Source: Akkermansiaceae bacterium (GTDB lineage: Bacteria > Verrucomicrobiota > Verrucomicrobiia > Verrucomicrobiales > Akkermansiaceae). From it: 20,575 nucleotides of DNA. Positions 1 to 7,177 of this stretch are shown here, one piece after another (position 1 is the first letter of the stretch; every line of letters starts with the position of its first letter). A program made the translations under genes and the position numbers. The notes beneath the pieces are model-generated. The model did no database searches, was not told the DNA's origin, and was given only the letters and a program-made list of their open reading frames with translations. The stretch is taken from assembly GCA_029288115.1 (NCBI GenBank), contig JARFPV010000026.1, positions 1 through 20,575 on the forward strand, given 5' to 3'.

Positions 1-1239
1 GACCACAACATTCCTACTTGGGATCAGGATAAACCGATCACCGACCCCATTTCCAAGTTTCAGGTTGAGACACTGACCAAGAACTGTGAGGAGTTTGGCA
101 TTACACTCTACGGACTCGGTAATAAGAAAAACGGAATCGTACACGTCGTGGGACCAGAAAATGGCTACACACTTCCCGGAATGACCATCGTTTGTGGTGA
201 TAGTCACACTTCCACGCACGGAGCTTTCGGGACGATCGCTTTTGGAATTGGTACCAGTGAGGTAGAGATGGTTCTCGCCAGCCAGTGTATCCTGCAGCCA
301 CGCCCCAAACGTATGCTCATCAACATTGATGGCGCACTTGGCAAGGCAGTCTCATCAAAAGACATCATTCTCTACGTCATCTCCCAGCTTTCCACGGGTG
401 GTGCCACCGGATACTTTGTTGAGTTTGCCGGATCCGCCATCAGAGCACTCTCTATGGAGGCACGCATGACACTCTGTAACATGAGTATTGAGATGGGTGC
501 TCGCGGTGGGCTCATCGCTCCAGACCAGACGACGTTCGATTACATCGAAGGGCGCGAGTTCGCTCCCAAAGGCGAGGACTGGGACAGGGCGCTTGAGTAT
601 TGGGCGACTTTGAAAACCGACGAAGGCGCTGAGTTTGATAAGACATTCAACTTCAATGCTTCCGATATCGAACCGATGATTACCTACGGCACCAACCCAG
701 GAATGGGAGTCGGCATCACAGGCTCCATCCCCACACTGGATGAAATCGATGAGGCGGGCCAAGCGTCCTTTAAGCAGTCGATGGACTACATGGGATTCCA
801 GCCCGGTGACCCAATGATTGGCAAAAAAATCGATTATGTTTTTGTTGGCTCGTGCACCAATGGTCGCATCGAGGACTTGCGGACCTTCTGTAACTTCATC
901 AAGGGTAAGAAAAAAGCCGACCACGTTACCGCTTGGATCGTTCCCGGCAGTCGCCGCGTCGAGAAGCAGGCGATGGAGGAGGGGCTTATTGAAATCATGA
1001 CCGATGCTGGTTTCGTGATGCGTCAGCCAGGCTGCTCCGCATGCTTGGCCATGAACGATGATAAAGTCCCAGCCGGGCTCTACAGCGTTTCCACATCGAA
1101 CCGTAACTTTGAAGGCCGTCAAGGTCCTGGCTCGCGAACGCTTCTTGCCAGTGTGCTCACTGCTGCGGCAGCTGCTGTCACCGGTGAGGTCACCGACCCG
1201 CGCACCATGCTGGAAACCCCCGAACCCGCCCTCGCCTAG
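1..1239 (+). CDS. leuC: 3-isopropylmalate dehydratase large subunit, 5' end outside window
   Basis: LeuC and LeuD together isomerise 2-isopropylmalate to 3-isopropylmalate in cytosolic leucine synthesis; the same family also serves the citramalate route to isoleucine. The reading frame is open from base 1, and 412 residues are visible. The first ones (DHNIPT) match a point about 60 residues into typical LeuC, so only the N-terminus is missing. Visible family signatures are [13 protein letters not shown] near 194-232 and the three [4Fe-4S] cysteines: one in GSCTNGR (codon at 853) and two in GCSAC (codons at 1033 and 1042). The frame ends at TAG 1237-1239, 40 bp before leuD. The long antisense frame opposite is a shadow. 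The family assignment is secure; whether the physiological substrate is isopropylmalate or methylmalate cannot be read from sequence. Confidence 0.96.
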   Translation, partial: DHNIPTWDQDKPITDPISKFQVETLTKNCEEFGITLYGLGNKKNGIVHVVGPENGYTLPGMTIVCGDSHTSTHGAFGTIAFGIGTSEVEMVLASQCILQPRPKRMLINIDGALGKAVSSKDIILYVISQLSTGGATGYFVEFAGSAIRALSMEARMTLCNMSIEMGARGGLIAPDQTTFDYIEGREFAPKGEDWDRALEYWATLKTDEGAEFDKTFNFNASDIEPMITYGTNPGMGVGITGSIPTLDEIDEAGQASFKQSMDYMGFQPGDPMIGKKIDYVFVGSCTNGRIEDLRTFCNFIKGKKKADHVTAWIVPGSRRVEKQAMEEGLIEIMTDAGFVMRQPGCSACLAMNDDKVPAGLYSVSTSNRNFEGRQGPGSRTLLASVLTAAAAAVTGEVTDPRTMLETPEPALA

Positions 1240-1279
1240 CCCATCCACCGTTCTCTATTAACCATTCACTATTTAACCA

Positions 1280-1879
1280 ATGGCTATCGAAAAATTTCTA
1301 ACCGTCACGTCCACTTGCATTCCACTGCCTATTGAAAATGTGGATACCGACCAGATCATCCCCGCTCGTTTCCTCAAGGCAACGACGAAAGAAGGATTTG
1401 GTGACAACCTCTTCCGCGATTGGCGCTACGATAAACAAGACCAACCGAAATCTGACTTCGTGCTCAATGACCCTACCTACAGTGGGGAGATTTTGGTGGG
1501 AGGTAAAAACTTCGGCAGCGGATCAAGCCGTGAGCACGCAGCTTGGGCCATCGCTGGATATGGCCTGCGTGTTGTGGTTTCGAGTTTCTTCGCTGATATT
1601 TTCAAAGGAAATGCGCTCAATAATGGCGTGTTGCCTGTCCAGGTTTCAGACGAATTCCTCGCCAAGCTTTTCCAGGCAATCGAGGGTGATGCCAAGTCCA
1701 CGGTGACCGTCAATCTCCCTGATCAAACGATCACCATTGATGCTACGGGCGACTCTGAAGATTTTGATATCAACCCCTATAAGAAGAACTGCCTGTTGAA
1801 TGGCTATGATGACATCGATTACCTCTTGAGCAACAAGGACAAGATCGAGGAGTGGGAAAAAACCAGCTTCTATTCATAA
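1280..1879 (+). CDS. leuD: 3-isopropylmalate dehydratase small subunit
   Basis: This is the small (swivelling) subunit that partners LeuC to form the aconitase-like isomerase. It has 199 residues, the usual LeuD length. Family signatures are the N-terminal [14 protein letters not shown] segment, the substrate-loop motif [13 protein letters not shown] in the middle, and the following [14 protein letters not shown] and NNGVLPV blocks. The ATG at 1280 is preceded by a G-poor leader ending TTTAACCA and has no Shine-Dalgarno sequence. The gene lies 40 bp after leuC and 24 bp before the next gene, so the three are almost certainly co-transcribed. Confidence 0.96.
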   Translation: MAIEKFLTVTSTCIPLPIENVDTDQIIPARFLKATTKEGFGDNLFRDWRYDKQDQPKSDFVLNDPTYSGEILVGGKNFGSGSSREHAAWAIAGYGLRVVVSSFFADIFKGNALNNGVLPVQVSDEFLAKLFQAIEGDAKSTVTVNLPDQTITIDATGDSEDFDINPYKKNCLLNGYDDIDYLLSNKDKIEEWEKTSFYS

Positions 1880-1903
1880 ACGAACAAATAACCCCGAACT
1901 CTC

Positions 1904-3418
1904 ATGCAAATTGAAATCATGGACACCACCCTCCGGGATGGTGAGCAGACCTCCGGGGTCTCATTCTCTGCGCATGAAAAGTTGAGTCTTGCGAAAATCC
2001 TGCTGCAGGATGTGAAGGTGGACCGCATTGAAGTCGCCTCCGCGAGGGTTTCCGAAGGGGAGTTCGAGTGTGTTAGTGCGATCACAAACTGGGCGAAGAA
2101 TAACGGATTGATCGATCACGTTGAAGTGCTCGGTTTTGTCGATGGAAAAGTATCTGTCGATTGGATTACCAGTGCCGGTGGACGTGTCGTCAACTTACTG
2201 GCCAAGGGATCACAACGTCACGTTGAGCTTCAGTTGCGTAAGACGCCCGAACAGCACCTCGCTGACATTAAGGAGGTGATTGCCTACGCCGACTCTCAGA
2301 ATGTGGACGTCAACATCTACCTCGAAGACTGGTCAAACGGGATGATTAGCTCACCCGATTACGTTTTCTTCATGGTGGATGGCCTGAAAGACACATCCAT
2401 CAAGCGCTTCATGCTGCCCGACACTTTGGGTATTCTGAATCCTGACCAGACACTTGATTTCTGTTCGCAGATGATCGACCGCTATCCCGATAAGTGGTTC
2501 GATTTCCATGCGCATAACGATTACGATCTTGCCTCGGCAAATGTGTTTAGCGCGGTGAAGGCAAAAATTCATGGCATTCATTCCACTGTAAATGGCATGG
2601 GCGAAAGAGCAGGCAATGTGCCTCTTTCCAGTGTCATTGGTGTGATCCATGACCAGCTGAAGCAATCGACCAATATCGAGGAAACCTGCATTAATAAAGT
2701 CAGTCGAATCGTCGAGACCTATTCCGGTGTTAGGATTCCTGCCAACAAGCCGGTGATCGGTGAATTTGTTTTCACCCAGACTGCCGGTATCCACGCCGAT
2801 GGTGACTCCAAGGACAACCTCTACTACAACGGGCTGTTGCCGGAACGTTTTGGTCGTACCCGCGAATACGCACTTGGAAAGACATCAGGAAAAGCAAATA
2901 TCCAGAAGAATCTGGAGGAACTTGGGATGAGTCTCGAGCCCGACGATCTGAAGCGGGTGACAAAAAGAATCATCGAACTTGGTGATAAAAAGGAAAGAGT
3001 GACCAAGGAAGACCTGCCGTTCATCATTGCGGATGTTCTTGGCACCACCACAGCGGGCAACGATATCGAAGTGGTGAACTACTCCCTGTCACTCACCCAG
3101 GGGCTCAATCCAGTCGCTACCGTGCGCCTCAGAATCAAAGGTGAGTTCTACCAGGAAACCAGTGTGGGCGACGGTCAATATAACGCTTTCGTCAAAGCTC
3201 TCTGGAAAATTTATAAGCGTCTCGATAAAAAACACCCGATCTTGCAGGACTACTCAGTGACGATTCCTCCCGGTGGACACACGGATGCTCTCGTGGAGAC
3301 GACGATTCTCTGGGATATGGACGGTAAGAGGTTCAAAACCAGAGGCTTGGATGCCGACCAGACGGAGGCCGCCATCCAAGCGACTATCAAGATGCTCAAT
3401 ATCATCGAGGAATTTTAG
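1904..3418 (+). CDS. 2-isopropylmalate / citramalate synthase family enzyme (LeuA2/CimA-like)
   Basis: A DRE-TIM metallolyase that condenses acetyl-CoA with a 2-oxo acid. Seen: the signature DTTLRDGEQTSGVSF at residues 7-21, the metal-binding HAHND at 202-206 (HxH), the STVNGMGERAGNVPL block just after, and a C-terminal portion resembling the LeuA regulatory (leucine/isoleucine-binding) domain with GHTDALVETTI. At 504 residues it fits the LeuA2 subgroup known from Bacteroidota, where the gene also sits next to leuCD. The substrate is ambiguous: 2-oxoisovalerate would give isopropylmalate (leucine), pyruvate would give citramalate (isoleucine). Homocitrate synthase is a less likely alternative. 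It ends the leu operon; no strong terminator is visible downstream. The start ATG at 1904 begins directly at the conserved IMDTTLRDGEQ strand, so no upstream extension is needed. Confidence 0.85.
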   Translation: MQIEIMDTTLRDGEQTSGVSFSAHEKLSLAKILLQDVKVDRIEVASARVSEGEFECVSAITNWAKNNGLIDHVEVLGFVDGKVSVDWITSAGGRVVNLLAKGSQRHVELQLRKTPEQHLADIKEVIAYADSQNVDVNIYLEDWSNGMISSPDYVFFMVDGLKDTSIKRFMLPDTLGILNPDQTLDFCSQMIDRYPDKWFDFHAHNDYDLASANVFSAVKAKIHGIHSTVNGMGERAGNVPLSSVIGVIHDQLKQSTNIEETCINKVSRIVETYSGVRIPANKPVIGEFVFTQTAGIHADGDSKDNLYYNGLLPERFGRTREYALGKTSGKANIQKNLEELGMSLEPDDLKRVTKRIIELGDKKERVTKEDLPFIIADVLGTTTAGNDIEVVNYSLSLTQGLNPVATVRLRIKGEFYQETSVGDGQYNAFVKALWKIYKRLDKKHPILQDYSVTIPPGGHTDALVETTILWDMDGKRFKTRGLDADQTEAAIQATIKMLNIIEEF

Positions 3419-3464
3419 CTTCATCTGAAAAATTCCTCTTGCCACCAGCCGCGCCGTGGGATAA

Positions 3465-3499
3465 CTCCGCCCCCGCAGAACGACTGCCGCCCGGCGGAG
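3465..3499 (+). other. GC-rich inverted repeat after the leu operon
   Basis: CTCCGCC at 3465-3471 can pair with GGCGGAG at 3493-3499, with a competing smaller hairpin formed by CCGCC and GGCGG inside. It lies between the last leu gene and the tRNA. No T-run follows, so I cannot call it an intrinsic terminator; it may be an RNA-processing or Rho-associated structure, or chance in GC-rich spacer. Confidence 0.25.
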
Positions 3500-3523
3500 G
3501 ACGTCCTGCTTGAAAGGAAAAAA

Positions 3524-3596
3524 GGGGCATTAGCTCAGTTGGTAGAGCACCTGCATGGCATGCAGGGGGTCAGCGGTTCGAATCCGCTATGCTCCA
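3524..3596 (+). tRNA. tRNA-Ala (anticodon GGC)
   Basis: A full cloverleaf can be folded. The acceptor is GGGGCAT with ATGCTCC and contains the G3:U70 wobble that identifies alanine tRNA. The D arm is GCTC/GAGC, the anticodon stem CCTGC/GCAGG encloses loop ATGGCAT with anticodon GGC at 3557-3559, the variable loop has 5 nt, and the T arm is AGCGG/CCGCT with loop TTCGAAT. The discriminator base is A at 3596. The 3' CCA is not encoded (TTT follows), so a CCA-adding enzyme is needed. Confidence 0.98.
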
Positions 3597-3629
3597 TTTC
3601 CCTTGTCCATTCCACCATCCGATTGATCC

Positions 3630-3663
3630 GCCGCGTGTTCACCCTGAAACAGGCGGCTTTTTT
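3630..3663 (+). terminator. Intrinsic terminator of the tRNA-Ala unit
   Basis: GCCGC at 3630-3634 pairs with GCGGC at 3653-3657. After a single G/G mismatch, TGTT (3636-3639) pairs with AACA (3648-3651) around an 8-nt loop. Six T follow at 3658-3663. It lies 33 bp after the tRNA and 20 bp before rsfS, so rsfS probably uses its own promoter or read-through. Confidence 0.8.
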
Positions 3664-3683
3664 ATCGGGATACATCCACACCC

Positions 3684-4046
3684 ATGGCAATTGAAGGTAA
3701 AGAACTCGCCATCGCATGCGCCCGCGCAGCGGAGGAAATCCAGGCCGAGGACATCCGTGTTCTCGACCTCACCGGTATTTCCTCACTGACGGACTTTATG
3801 GTCGTCTGCTCAGGCACCTCGCTTCCACACCTCCGTGCGGTCATGCGTGACGTGGAGAAAGCCCTCATCGAGAAACACGATGTTCGCCCGGAAAATGCCG
3901 AGGGCAACGCAGATTCCCGCTGGGTCGTGCTCGATTTCATCGATGTCATGGTGCACATCATGCATCAGGAAATGCGTGATCTTTACGGCCTCGAGGATCT
4001 CTGGGCTGGAGCCAAGGAGGTCCAGTGGGCGGAAGCCGGCGAGTAG
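3684..4046 (+). CDS. rsfS: Ribosomal silencing factor RsfS
   Basis: RsfS (DUF143/Iojap family) binds uL14 on the 50S subunit and blocks joining with 30S, damping translation in starvation or stationary phase. The 120-residue length and the conserved blocks fit: LAIACARAAEEIQAEDI at the N-terminus, LTDFMVVCSGTS, then GNADSRWVVLDFIDVMVHI, and the C-terminal RDLYGLEDLW. The ATG at 3684 is the natural start: the family begins just before KELA, and the terminator lies immediately upstream. No Shine-Dalgarno sequence is visible. In many bacteria rsfS sits beside nadD; here its neighbours are a tRNA gene and a small repeat protein. Confidence 0.95.
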   Translation: MAIEGKELAIACARAAEEIQAEDIRVLDLTGISSLTDFMVVCSGTSLPHLRAVMRDVEKALIEKHDVRPENAEGNADSRWVVLDFIDVMVHIMHQEMRDLYGLEDLWAGAKEVQWAEAGE

Positions 4047-4074
4047 GCTTCTTTGAGGATTTGAATAAATCCCC

Positions 4075-4344
4075 ATGCCCGGACGTCGAATCCACATGGC
4101 AGGCAAAAATATTGATCTCTCAAAAATTCACGGGCGCATCCAGTTCGTGCGCAGCTTTCCCGATTACAAGGTCAAGGTGGTGGATCATTTCCCTGATCTT
4201 AAGGTGAAAAAAGTGAAGCATTTTCCAAACAAACCCGGACTTTGGAAAATTGTCACCAGCTTCCCCGACTACAAAATCCAGATTGTGAAGCATTTCCCTG
4301 ATTTCAAAATCAAGTATGTGAATCACTTTCCTGGCGTGAAGTAG
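4075..4344 (+). CDS. Small FPD-repeat protein, 7(1) septoil knot domain family
   Basis: The protein has 89 residues (81 if it starts at the second ATG, 4096). After a short N-terminus and KIHGRIQFVRS it consists of 11-residue units beginning with Phe-Pro: FPDYKVKVVDH (28-38), FPDLKVKKVKH (39-49), a 13-residue variant FPNKPGLWKIVTS (50-62), FPDYKIQIVKH (63-73), FPDFKIKYVNH (74-84) and a final FPGVK. Alternating hydrophobic residues indicate a short beta strand per unit. From memory this pattern matches the small family annotated '7(1) septoil knot domain-containing protein', whose chain is predicted, and I believe structurally confirmed, to form a 7_1 knot; cellular function is unknown. It is very basic with no signal peptide, so probably cytosolic. 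A GAGGA lies 15 nt before the first ATG, which weakly favours that start. It follows rsfS by 28 bp and may be co-transcribed. Confidence 0.75.
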   Translation: MPGRRIHMAGKNIDLSKIHGRIQFVRSFPDYKVKVVDHFPDLKVKKVKHFPNKPGLWKIVTSFPDYKIQIVKHFPDFKIKYVNHFPGVK

Positions 4345-4346
4345 GA

Positions 4347-4712
4347 TGTGAATAAGTTGTGGGTAATCTGTTGATTTCTGCCATCGAGTGCATGGTTGTG
4401 TGAAATTACTGTCACCTAAGTCGTTGATAATTGAGGACTCATGCTTGATCTCTAGCGGCTCTTCGTTTTGCTGGTTCTGGAGTGCAGCAGTATCTACTAA
4501 CAATGGTCTAGCGTATGCCAACAACCCCATTTTCGTGATAAAACAACCTATGAACACTGTTTGTTCACAGGGCTAAGACTGATCTTCACAAGATATTCAC
4601 ATCGACCAGCCCCGGGCGTCCCGTTGCTTGATGGGTCGGTTTTGTGAATAACTTGGTAATAATTTACATCCATCGCCGTCCCGTTGTGAATAAATTCAGG
4701 GTAAGGTGTGAA
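4347..4712. promoter_or_regulatory. Cluster of TGTGAA/TTCACA sites including three DnaA-box-type 9-mers; gene-free 411-bp region 4345-4755
   Basis: The hexamer TGTGAA occurs at 4347, 4399, 4643, 4685 and 4707, and its complement TTCACA at 4564, 4585 and 4596: eight copies in under 370 bp, where about 0.2 would be expected by chance. Three are the identical 9-mer TGTGAATAA (4347-4355, 4643-4651, 4685-4693), the complement of TTATTCACA, which fits the DnaA-box consensus TTWTNCACA. One-mismatch boxes lie at 4358-4366, 4561-4569 and 4593-4601. I see no convincing gene here; a 62-codon frame at 4388-4576 has no family resemblance. It could be a replication-origin-like region, a DnaA-controlled promoter for the downstream gene, or an operator array for another regulator. 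Genes on both sides run the same way, which does not help an origin reading. Confidence 0.5.
4617..4686. repeat. 10-bp direct repeat CGTCCCGTTG, two copies 60 bp apart
   Basis: CGTCCCGTTG is at 4617-4626 and again at 4677-4686. The second copy runs straight into one of the TGTGAATAA boxes. The pair lies inside the hexamer cluster upstream of the secreted-protein gene and may be part of the same regulatory array, or a small local duplication. Confidence 0.6.
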
Positions 4713-4755
4713 CTAATGACTTCCGGTCTAATCGACAACCCTCTACACTCTAACC

Positions 4756-6231
4756 ATGAAATTGGATTATCGGTGGGTTGGCTTGTTGGTGATTGCCTTG
4801 GCTGTGGGGCACTGGAGTGGGAGGACAAGCAATTCATCTGCTGCAGAACCCGAGAGCTCTGCTGCTGAATTGCATGATATAGAGGGTGACCGGTTCCGCA
4901 AGAATCCTAGCACACGACTCGGCAAGCGAAGAGATCGCAACAGCAACCATGGTAGCAGATCACGGCAACAGGATCTCGATCGCATCTTGGCGGATTTTTA
5001 TGATGAGTCCTATGGTAGCGAGGATCCATTTGGCGGAAATGGACTCCGTATCACCAAAGAGCACCCCGCTTGGGCGCGGCTCTGTGCCTGGGCGATGAGT
5101 CTTCCGAGGTCAGACTTCCCGGATGTCATGCGTAAAGCCGGAATGGTCGGGGAACAAATGAATCACGAGATCGTGAATGTGCTGATCCAACGTTGGGTCG
5201 AGCTGGATCCAGACTCTGCTCAGGCATGGGTGAAAGCGCTTCAAAAGGAGGATGAAGACGAGGAGCGGGTTTATAATATGGAGATGTTTCTCGTTCAGGA
5301 GGCAGCCCTTCACCACCCTCAATGGGCTGCAGAAGCGCTGAAAGTCTTGCACAAGAACATTGCCAATTACAATGCGGAGCACGATCCTGAAGAAGAGTTC
5401 GACCCATTGGGTGATTCCGGGATCTATATGGATTTAGACAGATTTTTCTGGCGACTCACAACACTGCCAGCCGCTCAGAGGGATTCGATTGTCAATTATC
5501 TGGGCAATGACATCTTGCAAGATGGGATGGAAGGGTGGATGCGCGGAATGATGGTTAGGGGATCGGAGCAAGATCTCGTGAAGCTCTATCAAGCGTCTGC
5601 CGAATCGGATAATACGTATGGATTCAGTGAAGCGTTCAGGCGTATTGCCAATGAGGATTGGAAAGCAGCTCGCGACTTCGTGGAAACAAATGCAGCGTAT
5701 GATGTCGATGACGTGGTCTGGCAGAACTGGCCAGAGGATGACTCTCAAAGTGCAAACCGGTGGTACTTGGATCGATCTACGGATCAAGACAATAGGCTTT
5801 ACCGTATCGCAAGCCTCGCGCGGACCATTAAAGACTTGAATCAGCGTCAGCAATGGATCAATCAGATGGAAGCTCGGGGTGAGCCAGTGTCCAGAGCCCT
5901 GGAAGGCCTTGTGGATACGATAGCTCAAGATGATCAATTGGATGCTGCAATCGCCTTGATTCCAAGATTGCCGCAAGAAAAACAGCAGGAAGTAAGGATT
6001 GAGATCTATGACCGTGCCCTCAGGAAAGATTGGTTTAATCCACTCAGTGGGGAAAGTGCTTATTTTGTTGTTCTGAAGAAGGAGCACATCCAGTTTTCCA
6101 GAAGCCACCCCGGATTTCGCGAATACGTCTTAAAGACCAACGAAGATGCACTTCGTCAATTTACCCAGCTTGTCGCATCAGTTGAGGGGGAAATGAATGG
6201 CGATGCTCCGGATATCAGAGGCGATGAATAG
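4756..6231 (+). CDS. Secreted or membrane-anchored helical protein of unknown function
   Basis: I do not recognise this 491-residue protein. The first 22 residues (MKLDYRW then a hydrophobic core VGLLVIALAVGHW) look like a signal peptide or N-terminal anchor. Residues 23-75 are low-complexity, Ser/Ala then Arg/Asn-rich, probably a linker. The rest is acidic, rich in Trp, Glu and Asp, and appears all-helical, with recurring phrases such as WVELDPDSAQAWVKAL, EDWKAARDFVE and LDAAIALIPRLP. These suggest TPR- or HEAT-like helical hairpins, a style common in large Verrucomicrobiota hypothetical proteins. No catalytic motif is visible. The ATG at 4756 follows TCTAACC with no Shine-Dalgarno sequence. 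It stands alone, with long gaps on both sides, so it is probably a single-gene unit driven from the hexamer-rich region upstream. A scaffold role in the periplasm is a guess only. Confidence 0.75.
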   Translation: MKLDYRWVGLLVIALAVGHWSGRTSNSSAAEPESSAAELHDIEGDRFRKNPSTRLGKRRDRNSNHGSRSRQQDLDRILADFYDESYGSEDPFGGNGLRITKEHPAWARLCAWAMSLPRSDFPDVMRKAGMVGEQMNHEIVNVLIQRWVELDPDSAQAWVKALQKEDEDEERVYNMEMFLVQEAALHHPQWAAEALKVLHKNIANYNAEHDPEEEFDPLGDSGIYMDLDRFFWRLTTLPAAQRDSIVNYLGNDILQDGMEGWMRGMMVRGSEQDLVKLYQASAESDNTYGFSEAFRRIANEDWKAARDFVETNAAYDVDDVVWQNWPEDDSQSANRWYLDRSTDQDNRLYRIASLARTIKDLNQRQQWINQMEARGEPVSRALEGLVDTIAQDDQLDAAIALIPRLPQEKQQEVRIEIYDRALRKDWFNPLSGESAYFVVLKKEHIQFSRSHPGFREYVLKTNEDALRQFTQLVASVEGEMNGDAPDIRGDE

Positions 6232-6469
6232 AGGCCGATTTTGCTCAGATGCACGATTTTTGAAGCAAGAGGATCATCCATACTAATTAAATAACCCGTA
6301 AATTCAGGGGATATAAATTTTTTTATGCCCGATTTTTTGAGAATCGAGCCTGTTATTGATCTCACAATATGTATAAGATACCTGCTGTTTAGAGGACATC
6401 CTTAATATATATTAAATATCAAGCCCTCCAGATTACCTGAGATTTTTGAAAAATTAGTGCCTTTAGGGG
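6232..6469. other. AT-rich intergenic region before the dcw cluster
   Basis: No gene is supported here. Seen: long A/T stretches (6311-6325), a weak stem CGATT/AATCG at 6330-6346 without a T-run after it, and a 14-bp palindrome TTAATATATATTAA at 6402-6415. The stretch is clearly more AT-rich than its neighbours, fitting a promoter upstream region. No convincing intrinsic terminator for the preceding gene was found. Confidence 0.45.
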
Positions 6470-6502
6470 TTGACCTCAAGTGTGTTATTGTGTACTAAAG
6501 TG
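6470..6502 (+). promoter_or_regulatory. mraZ promoter overlapped by putative MraZ operator repeats
   Basis: TTGACC at 6470-6475 makes a good -35; 17 bp later TACTAA at 6493-6498 is a poor -10. Over this promoter GTG recurs at exactly 10-bp steps (6480-6482, 6490-6492, 6500-6502), each preceded by A/T-rich bases (CAAGTG, ATTGTG, AAAGTG). MraZ proteins are known to bind series of short GTG-containing direct repeats upstream of their own gene and repress the dcw operon. The 10-bp phasing and the position over the core promoter fit such autoregulation. mraZ starts 26 bp after the last repeat. Confidence 0.6.
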
Positions 6503-6528
6503 CTCGAATCAAGCCGATCAGTGTATCA

Positions 6529-6993
6529 ATGAGCACCACAAGTCATAGTCTCGGGGGGTTTTATCCCTACAAAATGGACGCGAAATGCCGCGTTTCCATT
6601 CCGAGTGACTGGCGTGCAGAGATCGCCAACAGCGTTCTGAGATTGCTGGTCGCGCACGATGAGAAAGTTCCCACCTTGAAGGTCCTGACTGAATCTGAAT
6701 TTGAGAAGATGCAGCGGGACATCAATGACAGCGAGAGACTGAACCCAGCCCAAAAGCGCACCATGCTTGGCGCACTCTTCGAGCGCAGCACCAAAACTCA
6801 TATGAATGAGCAGGGCAAGCTAAGCATCCCCAAAGCGCAACTAGACCATCCCGGGTTAACCCCCGGCGACGGTCTGGTGCTGTGCGGGCGTGGTAACTAC
6901 TTCGTGATCTTTAACGAGGAGAACTACGGCAAGCTCGAGGCCGCACGCAAATCCACTCTCGAGGAGCTCGATGCTGAGTTTCAGTTTTTCTAA
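6529..6993 (+). CDS. mraZ: Transcriptional regulator MraZ
   Basis: MraZ is the first gene of dcw clusters and regulates them; it forms a ring of two AbrB/SpoVT-like domains per chain. Both copies of the family core motif are visible: MDAKCRVSIPSDWR at residues 16-29, where the usual DxKGR has Cys for Gly, and MNEQGKLSIPKAQL at 92-105. The length of 154 residues is normal. The C-terminus adds a Glu-rich helix (EELDAEF). There is no Shine-Dalgarno sequence at the ATG. The gene is followed by an unusually long 322-bp gap before rsmH that carries two hairpin repeats. Confidence 0.95.
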   Translation: MSTTSHSLGGFYPYKMDAKCRVSIPSDWRAEIANSVLRLLVAHDEKVPTLKVLTESEFEKMQRDINDSERLNPAQKRTMLGALFERSTKTHMNEQGKLSIPKAQLDHPGLTPGDGLVLCGRGNYFVIFNEENYGKLEAARKSTLEELDAEFQFF

Positions 6994-7035
6994 GCCGATT
7001 GCCGATCAACGAACCAATTTTAAACCATTTCCTGT

Positions 7036-7140
7036 GATACACGCTGATACACAACTGACAACACCGCAGTTCACCCTGTGGAGAAATGCTTGTGCAGAGC
7101 GCGGGACGACTTGGAGGGAGTCCCGCCTCTGCACAGCATT
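7036..7140. repeat. Hairpin repeat module, copy A (56-nt hairpin at 7085-7140)
   Basis: The module starts with GATACACGCTGATA (7036-7049), then GCAGTTCACCCT (7066-7077), then a large hairpin. AATGC (7085-7089) pairs with GCATT (7136-7140), TGTGCAGAG (7091-7099) with CTCTGCACA (7127-7135), and GCGGGAC (7101-7107) with GTCCCGC (7120-7126). Two single-base bulges (T7090, C7100) and the 12-nt loop GACTTGGAGGGA complete it, for 21 bp of stem. All three parts recur in copy B. No T-run follows, so it is not a standard terminator. The 322-bp gap 6994-7315 that contains both copies holds no supported gene. Confidence 0.85.
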
Positions 7141-7177
7141 CGAGTCAGATGCCGCGTAGAGCAGATCAATTTTCCCG

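Noticed and set aside
355..1248. 297-codon minus-strand frame opposite leuC
   Set aside because: It lies fully antisense to a frame with clear LeuC motifs and shows no family-like sequence; it is a coding shadow.
4388..4576. 62-codon plus-strand frame and a longer minus-strand frame (4120-4557) in the hexamer-rich region
   Set aside because: No family resemblance and no start context like the neighbours; the minus frame overlaps the knotted-protein gene.
4347..4712. Reading the TGTGA sites as CRP-type operators
   Set aside because: No pair has the TGTGA-N6-TCACA arrangement; the 9-mers fit a DnaA box better.
6402..6415. Palindrome TTAATATATATTAA before mraZ
   Set aside because: In an AT-rich stretch such a palindrome arises easily. 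No second site or known operator match, so it is only mentioned under the intergenic feature.
6971..7159. 62-codon frame spanning the mraZ end and hairpin copy A
   Set aside because: It overlaps mraZ in another frame and again only translates the hairpin repeat (GTTWRESRL); not a believable gene.
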